Source: Pseudarthrobacter naphthalenicus
GTDB lineage: Bacteria > Actinomycetota > Actinomycetes > Actinomycetales > Micrococcaceae
Direction of reading: 5' to 3'
Assembly (NCBI RefSeq): GCF_029076445.1
Contig: NZ_JARESG010000018.1
Span: 1-64,000 of the forward strand
Length of the DNA: 64,000 bases
Made by a program: the position numbers and the translations under genes. Shown here in pieces: positions 26,863 through 35,543 of the stretch. The notes under the pieces were generated by a model. It was given only the letters and a program-made list of their open reading frames with translations, did no database searches and was not told the DNA's origin. Each line of letters opens with the position of its first letter. The stretch's first letter is position 1.

Positions 26863-28005
26863 ATGAAGGCTGAAGACATCAAGAACCTCAAGATCGCCAT
26901 CGTCGGCGCCGGCTACGGCGGCGCCGCAGCGGCCAAGGCCCTGAGCCTGCTCGGTGCAGACGTCACGGTCTATGAGCAGGCTCCCCAAATGGGTGAGGTG
27001 GGCGCCGGCATCGGCCTGCGCCCCGCCACCATGGCCCGGTTCCGCCAGTGGGGCATCTTCGACGCGATCGCCAACGTGAGTTCGGCCAGCGACTACTTCG
27101 AGATCCTCACCGCCACCGGCGAGCCGATCATGAAGGACACCTGGCCGGAGTTCGGCGAGGAGAAAAACACGTACCTCATCCACCGCCGCGACTTCATCGA
27201 AGCGCTCCTCAGCGTCCTCCCCGAGGGCATGGTCAAGCTCGGCCACAGGTTGGAGACCATCGAAGACAAGGGCGGCCGCTCCGTCCTGACCTTTGCCAAC
27301 GGCGAGACGGCCGAGGCGGACCTGGTGGTCGGGGCCGACGGCATCAAGTCCTCGGTGCGCGAGCAGCTCTTCAGCGACAAGGGCCCGGTGTTCTCCGGCG
27401 AGCACGCCTACCGGGTGGTGATTTCCGCCGACGACGCCCACGGCATGGTGACGGATGACAACCTGCGCATGTACATCGGCAAGGGCACGAAGGTCTACCT
27501 CCTGCCGCTGCGCCACCGCAACCAGATGTCCTTCGACATCACCGCCCTGAACCCGGACGGCACCTGGGCGCCCGCCATCACCAAGGAAGACCTCCTCAAG
27601 ACGGTGGAAGGCTTCGACGAGCGGATCGTGGCCATCACGCGCGGCCTGGACATGGACACCGTCAACATCCGCGCGGTCTACGACATCGACCCGGTGGACA
27701 CCTGGCACACCGACTCCGTGGTCCTCATGGGTGACGCGGCGCATTCCATGCTGCACCACCAGGGCCAGGGTGCGAACTCCGCCATTGAGGACGCCGGAGC
27801 CCTGGCCGACGCCCTGGCCCAGGCCGGCTCGGTCAAGGAGGCCCTGGCCCTGTTCCAGGCGACCCGCAAACCCGTCACGGACGAGCTGCAGCGCATTTCC
27901 CGCCAGGGCTGGAGCGAGGAGGAAGTCAACGACGTCTTCCCGGGCCAGAAGCCCACGTCCCAGCAGCCCGCGGCCGCAAACGAACCAGTAGAGGCGAAGG
28001 CCTGA
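26863..28005 (+). CDS. FAD-dependent aromatic monooxygenase, salicylate-hydroxylase type
   Basis: A 380-residue class A flavoprotein monooxygenase. The dinucleotide fold is IAIVGAGYGGAAAAKAL near residues 11-27. The mid-protein DG motif is GADGIKSSVREQL, and the GD motif for FAD is VVLMGDAAHSMLHHQGQGA. It would hydroxylate an aromatic ring using NAD(P)H and oxygen. The closest well-studied relatives act on salicylate or 3-hydroxybenzoate. It is third in the right arm and precedes an esterase by five bases. The last 30 residues are polar and probably disordered. Confidence 0.9.
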   Translation: MKAEDIKNLKIAIVGAGYGGAAAAKALSLLGADVTVYEQAPQMGEVGAGIGLRPATMARFRQWGIFDAIANVSSASDYFEILTATGEPIMKDTWPEFGEEKNTYLIHRRDFIEALLSVLPEGMVKLGHRLETIEDKGGRSVLTFANGETAEADLVVGADGIKSSVREQLFSDKGPVFSGEHAYRVVISADDAHGMVTDDNLRMYIGKGTKVYLLPLRHRNQMSFDITALNPDGTWAPAITKEDLLKTVEGFDERIVAITRGLDMDTVNIRAVYDIDPVDTWHTDSVVLMGDAAHSMLHHQGQGANSAIEDAGALADALAQAGSVKEALALFQATRKPVTDELQRISRQGWSEEEVNDVFPGQKPTSQQPAAANEPVEAKA

Positions 28006-28010
28006 ACGTT

Positions 28011-28943
28011 ATGACCATCCATCCCGAAATCGCCAAAGTCCTTGCCGCCATCCCGGCTCCCGACGGATCGCCGCTTGACCCCGCGGCCATGCGGGCGGCC
28101 GAGGCCGCACACGTAGCCGCGCCGGCGGACCGGCTGCCGCTTCACGCCGTCGAAGACGTCACGGCAGTCACCAAGGCCGGCGAGGTGCCGGTCCGCATTT
28201 ACACGCCCGCCGAGGCGGGCGCGTATGGGGTCCTGGTGTACTTCCACGGCGGCGCGTTCTTCCTGGGCAGCCTGGACACCCACGACCACGTCGCCCGGGC
28301 CCTGGCGAAGGAAACCGGCTACAAAGTCATCTCGGTGGGCTACCGGCTGGCGCCCGAGGCCGCTTTCCCGGCGGGGCTCGAGGATTGCTATGCGGTGGTC
28401 CGGTGGGCCGCCGAGCAAGGCCAGGCCCTGGGCTGGGATGGCAGGAACCTGGCCATCGCGGGTGACAGCTCGGGCGGGAACTTTGTGGCCGCCGTCGCCG
28501 CCAAGGCCCACGAAGACGGGTTCGACGGCGTCACGCACCAGATCCTGTTCTACCCGTCCGTGGACCTGGACTTCGCTGAAGACCGGTATCCCTCGCTGCG
28601 GGAGAACGCCGTCGGGTTTGGCCTCGAAACTGCGGGTCTGAAGCCGTTCAACGCGTTCTACCTCAACAGCGGCGCGGATCCTGCCGATCCCCTGGTCTCC
28701 CCGATCAAACGCGGGGATCTCGGCGGCCTGCCGCCGGCCCTCATCATTACGGCCGAGCACGATCCGCTGCGGGACGAAGGCGAGCTCTACGCCCGGCGCC
28801 TGCGGGAGGCCGGCGTGGACGCCACCGTCAGCCGGTACGCCGGGGCAAACCACGGCTTCGTCCAGAATTTCTCCTGGATCCCGGAGTTCTACCGTCCGTT
28901 CCATGAGGCAGCGGGCTTTCTGAACACCAGGGCCGGGCAGTGA
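28011..28943 (+). CDS. HSL-type alpha/beta hydrolase (esterase)
   Basis: A 310-residue esterase of the hormone-sensitive lipase group. The oxyanion motif is HGGAFFLGS (residues 79-87) and the nucleophile elbow GDSSGGN gives Ser153. The Asp is in ITAEHDPLRDEG and the His in AGANHGF near residue 284. These enzymes favour short acyl esters. It starts five bases after the monooxygenase stop and its end overlaps the next gene (GTGA), so it belongs to the same transcript. Confidence 0.92.
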   Translation: MTIHPEIAKVLAAIPAPDGSPLDPAAMRAAEAAHVAAPADRLPLHAVEDVTAVTKAGEVPVRIYTPAEAGAYGVLVYFHGGAFFLGSLDTHDHVARALAKETGYKVISVGYRLAPEAAFPAGLEDCYAVVRWAAEQGQALGWDGRNLAIAGDSSGGNFVAAVAAKAHEDGFDGVTHQILFYPSVDLDFAEDRYPSLRENAVGFGLETAGLKPFNAFYLNSGADPADPLVSPIKRGDLGGLPPALIITAEHDPLRDEGELYARRLREAGVDATVSRYAGANHGFVQNFSWIPEFYRPFHEAAGFLNTRAGQ

Positions 28944-29908
28944 CGGAATCAGTGGCCGTCCATCCCCTGGTATCCCCCTGGGGCCGGTTCGGACTCTACA
29001 GCTTCTTCATCGACGCGCCGGAGCCTGCCATCGTGGACACGGGAATTGCGTCCTCGCCGGCCGAAGGCATGGTGCCGGCGCTGGAGGCGATCGGCCGCCG
29101 GATCGAGGACGTCCGCTGGATCTTCCTGACCCACGGCCATATCGACCACATCGGCGGCGCTTACGCGCTGTGGGAGCTCACCGGTCGCCGGGCGCAGGTG
29201 GTCATCCACGAGGCCGACGCGCCGATGCTCCGTTCGCGCCGGGCCCATGTGGACGAATATCTGTCCGGGCGGGCGCAGTACCTGAATGACCCGGATGGCG
29301 AGGCAAAGCTGACGGCGGCCACCCACGCGGTGATTTCCGGGGAGATGGAGCCCACCCTGCTGGTGCGCGGGGGCGAAACCATCTCCCTCGGCGGGGACGT
29401 CTCCGTCTCGGTTCATTCGATTCCGGGCCACACCCCGGGCTCGGTGGCCTATGTGATTGAGGGCCAGAACGACGTGTTCGTCGGTGACGCCGTCCAGGTC
29501 CACGGCGCGGCCAACGGTTTCCCCGGGTTTGTGGACCCGGCCGGATACCGTTCGAGCCTGCAGTACCTTGCCGGGGAAATCCGTCCACGGCACCTCTACC
29601 TGGGGCATCCGTACCGGACCGCGGACGGCACACCCTACGGTGTGGAGCTCGACGCCGATCAGGCCCGGGAAGCGCTCCAAGGCAGCCTGGAGATTGAGGC
29701 CCGCGTCAAGGAAGCGGCCTGCACCTGCCTAGAGGAAGGACTGCAGGATTCGGACTCGCCGTATTCACCGTTCGCCCGCGTGGCCGAAGACCTCGGCTAC
29801 CAGGGGGACCCCACTTTGGAGCCGTCCCCGTTCTTCACCACGCTGCACGGCTACCGCAGCACGTTCGACCGATTGACCGATGATGAGGAGATAAGCACTC
29901 GTGGATGA
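28940..29908 (+). CDS. MBL-fold hydrolase, lactonase/thioesterase-like
   Basis: A 322-residue metallo-beta-lactamase-fold enzyme. THGHIDHIGG (His65, His67, Asp69, His70) binds two metals; further ligands are in HSIPGHTPGS and the YLGHPY segment near the end. Relatives include acyl-homoserine lactonases and glyoxalase-II-like thioesterases. It starts at a GTG that overlaps the esterase stop by four bases and ends overlapping the CocE gene by eight. In context it is another ester, lactone or thioester hydrolase of the pathway. Confidence 0.9.
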   Translation: MTESVAVHPLVSPWGRFGLYSFFIDAPEPAIVDTGIASSPAEGMVPALEAIGRRIEDVRWIFLTHGHIDHIGGAYALWELTGRRAQVVIHEADAPMLRSRRAHVDEYLSGRAQYLNDPDGEAKLTAATHAVISGEMEPTLLVRGGETISLGGDVSVSVHSIPGHTPGSVAYVIEGQNDVFVGDAVQVHGAANGFPGFVDPAGYRSSLQYLAGEIRPRHLYLGHPYRTADGTPYGVELDADQAREALQGSLEIEARVKEAACTCLEEGLQDSDSPYSPFARVAEDLGYQGDPTLEPSPFFTTLHGYRSTFDRLTDDEEISTRG

Positions 29909-31625
29909 CTTCCAGCTCGTGAATGCCGGCGGCAATCAGATCGCCGTCCGCAAGGACCTCCGGGTCCCAATGCGCGACGGCATCGAACTCGCCGCCGACG
30001 CCTACCAGGGCACCGATGACAAGCCGCGTCCCGCGCTGGTGGCGCTGAGCCCCTACGGCAAGGAACTTCAGGCCCTCGCGCTGACCACCCCGCCGCAGCG
30101 CCGGCCCAGCCCCATGTGGGACGGCTGCATCGAGGCCGGCGACATCGCCCGGATCGTCAAGGAGGACTACGTCCACGTCATCGGCGATCTGCGCGGCTCC
30201 GGCGCGTCCGAAGGCGAGCACATCGGCAACTACAACGCCGGCGGGGTTTCCCTTGGCCAGGACGCGTATGACTTCATCGAGTGGGTCGCCGCGCAGCCCT
30301 GGTGCGACGGCAACGTCGGCATGGTGGGCATCTCCTACTTCGGCTCCATGCAGGTACTGGCCGCGGCCGAACGCCCGCCGCACCTGAAGGCGATCTTCGT
30401 CTCCGGCGGCCACTACGACTTCTACGAAACCACGTACCACGGCGGCGTCATGTGGTTCATGCCCCGGGCCGCGCGCGAAGGCCGCGGCGGCGACTCAGGC
30501 TGGGCGTTCACGGACAGCGTCAAGTCCCGCATGATCGAAAAGTACTCCCCGGATGAACTGAAGAAGCTCGTGGCCGAGCGCCTGCAGGATCCGGACGTCG
30601 CAGCATGGCCCAACCTGGTCCACGTCCTGCACTACCCGAAGAACCACGAGGCCTGGTTCGACATCGTGATGAACGAGCTCGACGGCGACTGGTACGAGGA
30701 GCGCAACCCGATCACTCTGGCCCCGAACATCGACATCCCCGTCTACCTGCAGCTCGACCAGGGCCGCGGCTGGACCCTGGACGGCACCATCGAGCTGTAC
30801 AACGCGCTCAAGGGGCCCAAGAAACTCGACATCGGCCCCTACCCGCCCATGCAGTCGCGGCCCTTCATCGAGGAGCACGACAAGATGTTCCGGTGGTACG
30901 ACTACTGGATCAAGGGCATCAACAACGGGGTGATGGACGAGCCGCCCGTAAGTGTCTTCGTGGAAGGCTCCCGCGAGGTGGTCACCGCTGACCAGTGGCC
31001 GCCCAAGGAAGTGGAATACAAGCCCCTGTATCTGCGCCCGAGGGGCAAGCTGTCGCCGGAGTCCGAGCCGATGGGTGCCGAATACGCTGCCCCGGACGGC
31101 TTCTATCAGGCCCCACTGACGGTGACGGACAAGGTGGAGATGCTCTCCTGGAGCACCGATACGTTCGAGACGGACACGGAGCTGATCGGCACCGGCGCGG
31201 CGCACATCTTCGCGGAAATCGACCAGCCGGACACGAACTTCATCATGCGCCTGTGGGACTACGCCCCCAACGGCAAGCGGCAGCTGATCACCAGCGGCTA
31301 CCTGAAGGCTTCACACCGCGAGCTCGACGAGCGCACCACCGCGGGCAACCCGTACCACCCGCACACACGCTCAGTGCCGGTGGAGCCGGGGACGATCGAG
31401 GAGTACGTGCTGCGGCTCTACCCGTTCGCGAACACCTTCAGGCCGGGCCACCGCCTGGTGGTGGAGCTGTCCAACGACGAACCACTTGCCGACGAGCACA
31501 ACGCCCTGCTGCCGCCGGACGCTTTCCACCTTCCGGTGGGGCGGCCCGTCACCCACAAGATCTACCGCGACGCCGCCCACCCCTCCCGGCTGGTCCTGCC
31601 GTACACCGCGCGCAAGGGCCTGTAA
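29901..31625 (+). CDS. CocE/NonD-family serine hydrolase
   Basis: A 574-residue hydrolase of the X-Pro dipeptidyl-peptidase (S15) / cocaine-esterase family. The N-terminal alpha/beta domain carries VGISYFGSM with Ser145 as nucleophile, and the C-terminal beta jelly-roll domain contains RLWDYAPNGKRQLITSGYL and VVELSNDEP. Such enzymes cleave bulky esters, amides or acylated compounds. It starts with GTG inside the end of the MBL gene and closes the right arm. A hairpin after the stop, shared with the convergent PadR gene, ends transcription. Confidence 0.92.
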   Translation: MDDFQLVNAGGNQIAVRKDLRVPMRDGIELAADAYQGTDDKPRPALVALSPYGKELQALALTTPPQRRPSPMWDGCIEAGDIARIVKEDYVHVIGDLRGSGASEGEHIGNYNAGGVSLGQDAYDFIEWVAAQPWCDGNVGMVGISYFGSMQVLAAAERPPHLKAIFVSGGHYDFYETTYHGGVMWFMPRAAREGRGGDSGWAFTDSVKSRMIEKYSPDELKKLVAERLQDPDVAAWPNLVHVLHYPKNHEAWFDIVMNELDGDWYEERNPITLAPNIDIPVYLQLDQGRGWTLDGTIELYNALKGPKKLDIGPYPPMQSRPFIEEHDKMFRWYDYWIKGINNGVMDEPPVSVFVEGSREVVTADQWPPKEVEYKPLYLRPRGKLSPESEPMGAEYAAPDGFYQAPLTVTDKVEMLSWSTDTFETDTELIGTGAAHIFAEIDQPDTNFIMRLWDYAPNGKRQLITSGYLKASHRELDERTTAGNPYHPHTRSVPVEPGTIEEYVLRLYPFANTFRPGHRLVVELSNDEPLADEHNALLPPDAFHLPVGRPVTHKIYRDAAHPSRLVLPYTARKGL

Positions 31626-31638
31626 ACAGCGCCCGACG

Positions 31639-31668
31639 CCGGATCCTGGCTAATCGGCCAGGATCCGG
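31639..31668. terminator. Bidirectional hairpin terminator overlapping the padR 3' end
   Basis: Perfect 12-bp arms at 31639-31650 and 31657-31668 around the six-base loop TAATCG. The right arm is the last coding stretch of the PadR gene and the loop includes two bases of its stop codon, so the stem does double duty. It lies 14 bases after the CocE stop and serves both convergent transcripts. No long U-run is present. Confidence 0.75.
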
Positions 31669-32288
31669 TAGAGAGCGCGGCGGGTTTCGTCGAGCTTCTC
31701 GATTGCGGCGGTGCGCTGCTCTTCGGTGGCGGCGCTCCGGAACTGATGGATGACGCCCATCAGCTTTCCCACACTCTGGTGGAACGCCGGCCCTGATCCT
31801 TCAGCCTCGGTGTTCCAGGCGTTCTCCAGCTCCTCGGCGTGCTCGGCCACGTAGGCCTTCCCGGTATCCGTGAGCGTAAAGTCGGTCCGCCGGCCCTCGC
31901 TGAGGGGCGTGATCAGTTCCTCATCCACCAGCTGCTGGAGCGTGGGATAGACGGATCCCGGGCTGGGCCGCCACGCACCCGAGGTTTTTTCGGCGATGGT
32001 CTTGATCAGGCCGTAGCCATTGGAGGGGGCTTCAGCCAGAAGTGACAGGATCGCCCAGCGGACGTCGCCCCTTCCGGCCCGCCGGAAACCTGGTCCGAAC
32101 CCGGGGCCAAAGCCTCCGCCGGGCCCGAACCCCGGGCCGAATCCCGGCCCGAATCCGCCGCGCGGCCCAAATCCCGGGCCAAAGCCTGCGCCGCGGTGCC
32201 CGTGCGGCCCGCGCCGGCTTCTTCCGCGCCCGAACTTTCCCCGCCCGAAGGGGGGTTCCAAACACTTGTCATCGTGAATGCCTTTCAT
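31650..32288 (-). CDS. PadR-family regulator with Gly-Phe-Pro repeat extension
   Basis: A 212-residue transcription regulator. The PadR winged helix covers about residues 75-150 (ILSLLAEAPSNGYGLIKTI, then PSPGSVYPTLQQLVDEELI), with a helical C-terminal dimerisation part. Ahead of it are about 45 residues of near-repeats of FGPGFGP, unusual for a DNA-binding protein and probably disordered. An Arg/Gly/His-rich stretch comes before that. The ATG at 32288 follows GAAGGGA. It likely controls itself through the inverted repeat at 32353-32376; other targets are not evident. Confidence 0.87.
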   Translation of the reverse strand: MKGIHDDKCLEPPFGRGKFGRGRSRRGPHGHRGAGFGPGFGPRGGFGPGFGPGFGPGGGFGPGFGPGFRRAGRGDVRWAILSLLAEAPSNGYGLIKTIAEKTSGAWRPSPGSVYPTLQQLVDEELITPLSEGRRTDFTLTDTGKAYVAEHAEELENAWNTEAEGSGPAFHQSVGKLMGVIHQFRSAATEEQRTAAIEKLDETRRALYRILAD

Positions 32289-32352
32289 GGTGGCATCGTC
32301 CCTTCGCTGATGTGATTTTCTTGTGGTCGGTTTTCGCACCGGTGAACCTATC

Positions 32353-32376
32353 ACCGATAGTTAACGATATATCGGT
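32353..32376. promoter_or_regulatory. Inverted repeat upstream of padR
   Basis: ACCGATA (32353-32359) faces TATCGGT (32370-32376) across ten AT-rich bases, inside a stretch much richer in A and T than its surroundings (32345-32390). It lies 65 bases before the padR start. This is a good candidate for PadR autoregulation and for the padR promoter itself. Confidence 0.6.
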
Positions 32377-32512
32377 AATAATGGGAACGGCAAGAGTCGG
32401 CGGGGGTCCCCGGCGAAGAATTTTCCGCGCAGCCAACAGTTCAGCAGGCATCTGGATGCGGCAGGTTCAGCGGCGTATCCTGATCACACGTCGCAAGCTT
32501 GAGGGCTGAAGA

Positions 32513-34666
32513 ATGGCGAAGAAAAGGAAGCACGGGCACCGCCTGGCGGGGACCCTGGGAAGGATCCTCGGTTTCTTTACTGCGAGCGCATTGTGCGGCG
32601 TCCTTGCCGCCAGCCTGGTGGCCCCGGCCGTCGCCGCCGCAGGCCTGGGGGTCAGCACCTCCATCGGATTCTTTGACAGCCTCCCCGAGGAACTCACGGT
32701 CCAGCCGCCGTCGCAAACCACCAGGGTGCTCACGTCCGATGGTCAGACGATCGCCACGTTCTACGCCGAAAACCGGGTCCGTGTCCCGCTGGCCAACATG
32801 TCACCGTTCATCAGGGACGGCATCGTGGCCATCGAGGACAGCCGCTTTTACGAGCACGCCGGCATTGACCCCCAAGGCATCCTCCGGGCCTTCCTTTCCA
32901 ATGTGACGTCCGGGGGCAAGCAAGGGGCGTCCACCATCACCCAGCAGTACGTCACCAATGTCATCAACGAAGCGCGGCTGTCCCAGGACAAGGGCAACGA
33001 GGTCATCCTCAGCGGCCAGAAGGACATGGGCGACAAACTGCGGGAGATGAAGCTGGCCGTCGCACTGGAGAAGAAGTTCACCAAGGACCAGATCCTGGAG
33101 GGCTACCTGAACATCGTCTTCTTCAACAGCGACGCCTACGGCGTGGAAGCAGCTTCCCGCTATTTCTTCAGCACCACCGCCAAGGATCTGACGCTTCCGC
33201 AGGCGGCCTTGCTCGCCGGGCTGGTCAATAGCCCCACGTTCTACAACCCCGCAGTTAACCCGGAGAACTCGAAGGCCCGCCGCAACCAGGTGCTCGACGA
33301 GATGCTCAAACACCGCAAAATCACCCAGGCCCAGCACGATGAAGCTGCGGCCGCCCCCATAGAGCTGAAGATCACGCCGGAGCGGCAGGGGTGCGCCAAT
33401 GCGGCCATGGCACCCTATTTCTGCGATTACATCTCGCACCTGATCCTCAATAACCCCGCCTACGGGTCGAGCCTGCTCGAGCGGCAGCGAAGGCTCTACC
33501 GCGGGGGGCTCACCATCACCACCACCCTGGACAGCAGGCTGCAGGCCGCCGCACAGGCGCAGGTGGATGGCACGGCGGGGCCCAACCCGGACCATTGGGG
33601 GGCAGCCCTGGTGACGGTTCAACCTGGCACCGGGAAGATCCTGGCCATGGCACAGAACACGGTATTCCTGCCCGCGGACGGAAAGTTCGACACCCAGCTG
33701 AATTTCAACGTTGACGCCAAGGACCCTCAAGGCAATGACCTTAACGGCGCCGGCGGCTTCCAGCCAGGGTCAACAATGAAGCCGTTTACCTTTGCTGAAT
33801 GGCTCAACGAAGGGAAGTCCATGACTGCCGTGGTGGACGCGTCCCGGCGGGTGTATCCGCTGGGTTTCCCGTGGCGGTCCAGCTGCGGAAAAGTTCTGGG
33901 GGCCTACAGCACGGCGCAGAACAACCCGCAGCTGGGCGCCGCGGACGACCTGCAGAACGCGGAGGACGGCTTCTACCGCCCCATGCCGGTCAACTATGGG
34001 CTGTACAACTCCATTAACACTGCAACGTTCGCCGCGGCCGCCCAGCTGGACTTCTGCGGTATCCAGAAGATGGTGGACGCCGTGGGCCTTCACAGCGGGC
34101 TGGACGGTGCCCAGATCAACATGCACCAGCTGGGCAACCTGCTCGGTGCCACCGGCGTGGCGCCGCTCCATCTGGCGAACGCCTTTGCCACCTTCGCCAA
34201 TGACGGCAAATACTGCGCCCCCGTGGCGCTGGTGGACGTCACTGATGCTGCCGGCGGCAAGCTCCCGGCGCAACCCAGCGAATGCCGCGATGCCGTCAAA
34301 CCCGACGTGGCACGCGGGGTCAACGCGGTACTGCAGGATGTGCTGACCAAGGGCTCCGGCGTCTGGATCAACCCGAAGGTCCATGACAAGCGGCCCACGG
34401 CGGCCAAGACCGGCACCTCCAACAACAATGGCTCCACCTGGGTGGTGGGCTACACCTCGGGCCTGGCCACCGCGTCGTTCTTCGGGGATGCGCTGGAGGG
34501 CCAGAAGCGTTCGGGCCAGAACGTGACCATCAATGGAACCTTCTACCCCCGGCTGGACGGCTGGATGATCGCCGGGCCGCAATGGGCCAATTACATGGTG
34601 CAGGTAACGCCGCTGTATCCGGCAAACCCGTTCCCGCCGCCGCCGGCATCCATGACCAAACCGTAG
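32513..34666 (+). CDS. Class A penicillin-binding protein (transglycosylase/transpeptidase)
   Basis: A 717-residue bifunctional peptidoglycan synthase anchored by one N-terminal helix (about residues 18-43). The glycosyltransferase domain shows AIEDSRFYEHAG with catalytic Glu108 and GASTITQQYV. The transpeptidase domain has PGSTMKPFT (Ser420), SIN (500-502) and KTGTS (from 632). It builds and crosslinks cell wall at the membrane outer face. The end is proline-rich (NPFPPPPASMTKP) with no PASTA domain. It appears to be a single gene, convergent with the DUF1992 gene. Confidence 0.93.
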   Translation: MAKKRKHGHRLAGTLGRILGFFTASALCGVLAASLVAPAVAAAGLGVSTSIGFFDSLPEELTVQPPSQTTRVLTSDGQTIATFYAENRVRVPLANMSPFIRDGIVAIEDSRFYEHAGIDPQGILRAFLSNVTSGGKQGASTITQQYVTNVINEARLSQDKGNEVILSGQKDMGDKLREMKLAVALEKKFTKDQILEGYLNIVFFNSDAYGVEAASRYFFSTTAKDLTLPQAALLAGLVNSPTFYNPAVNPENSKARRNQVLDEMLKHRKITQAQHDEAAAAPIELKITPERQGCANAAMAPYFCDYISHLILNNPAYGSSLLERQRRLYRGGLTITTTLDSRLQAAAQAQVDGTAGPNPDHWGAALVTVQPGTGKILAMAQNTVFLPADGKFDTQLNFNVDAKDPQGNDLNGAGGFQPGSTMKPFTFAEWLNEGKSMTAVVDASRRVYPLGFPWRSSCGKVLGAYSTAQNNPQLGAADDLQNAEDGFYRPMPVNYGLYNSINTATFAAAAQLDFCGIQKMVDAVGLHSGLDGAQINMHQLGNLLGATGVAPLHLANAFATFANDGKYCAPVALVDVTDAAGGKLPAQPSECRDAVKPDVARGVNAVLQDVLTKGSGVWINPKVHDKRPTAAKTGTSNNNGSTWVVGYTSGLATASFFGDALEGQKRSGQNVTINGTFYPRLDGWMIAGPQWANYMVQVTPLYPANPFPPPPASMTKP

Positions 34667-34683
34667 CGCCCACTCAGGTAGTG

Positions 34684-34726
34684 CTGCGCTAGGTAAACTG
34701 CGCTAGGTAGAACTGAGCTAGGTGGT
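34684..34726 (+). repeat. Three tandem 14-15-bp repeats at a convergent gene end
   Basis: Units starting at 34684, 34698 and 34713 share CTGmGCTAGGTrr. The first two are identical for 12 of 14 bases; the third is shifted by one base and overlaps the stop codon of the DUF1992 gene (34718-34720). Each unit brings a CTAG. No stem can form from direct repeats, so this is not a terminator. Confidence 0.6.
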
Positions 34727-35311
34727 ACCGCGCCAGAGGCGCCGCCACCAGGACGGCTTAGGCTCCGGTTCGGGCACAGCCGCCGCGGCACGGGATGCCC
34801 GGCGCTCGTGCCAGCGGGCCACCTCGGTGTCCACGTCCCGGGTTTTCGTGATGACCGGAGGCCCGCCCTGGAGTTGGCGGCGGGCGTCGATCACCCGGGC
34901 GTTGAAGTCAGCCAGCATGTCGCGGACCTGCTTTTCGGTGAACAGGGCATCGAGCCGGCCGTCCAGCCCGGCGTCCTCAGTGCGCAGAAGGATGGCTTTG
35001 GGCCCGAGTCCGCTGAGATTCTCACGCTGGATCAGCCCCTTGACCCACCAGTCAGGATCGTAAGCCTCCCCCAGCCCCGGAATGGGTTTTCCCGCATACT
35101 TGAGGTTGTCGAACTTGCCCTGCGCCATGGCATCCCGGATCAGGTATTCCACCCGGCGGGCATCGTCCACCTTCTTGCGCTTTTCCCGTTCCCGCGCCTC
35201 GGCCGCTTCAAGGGCGGCCTCCTCTTCGGCGCTGATGCCGGCGCCGCGGTAGGACCGCAGCTCGGCGGCCCGCTCCAGCCGGCGCCGGAAGGATCCCGTC
35301 CCGCCGCTCAT
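34718..35311 (-). CDS. DUF1992 (DnaJ-homologue subfamily C member 28-like) protein
   Basis: A 197-residue soluble protein. The central YLIRDAMAQGKFDNLKYAGKPIP followed by DPDWWVKGLIQREN is the DUF1992 signature, a domain also found in DNAJC28. Flanking parts are charged helices (EEEAALEAAEAREREKRKK), probably coiled coil, and the end is a basic tryptophan-rich tail (SWWRRLWRG). It lacks a J domain and its function is unknown. ATG 35311 follows GGAGGGAG; the longer frame to 35644 has no support. Confidence 0.83.
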   Translation of the reverse strand: MSGGTGSFRRRLERAAELRSYRGAGISAEEEAALEAAEAREREKRKKVDDARRVEYLIRDAMAQGKFDNLKYAGKPIPGLGEAYDPDWWVKGLIQRENLSGLGPKAILLRTEDAGLDGRLDALFTEKQVRDMLADFNARVIDARRQLQGGPPVITKTRDVDTEVARWHERRASRAAAAVPEPEPKPSWWRRLWRGTT

Positions 35312-35543
35312 AAGACTGCCGCTCCCTCCGCGCCGACCCCCACGGCGCCACTCACCGCCGAACGGGGGCCCGGCATCCACCCCGCCAGCCTGCCCATCAG
35401 GATCACAAAGCCAGCATACTTTTCCAGCCGGAGGCGGTGAAGGTGCGCCATTGCCTTTATGAGTGGCCGGACGCGGTACCGAAGGGCAACTCCGGGTGTA
35501 AGCGTGCGATGCTTCGAAGACCACTGACGAGATGAGGACCCCG

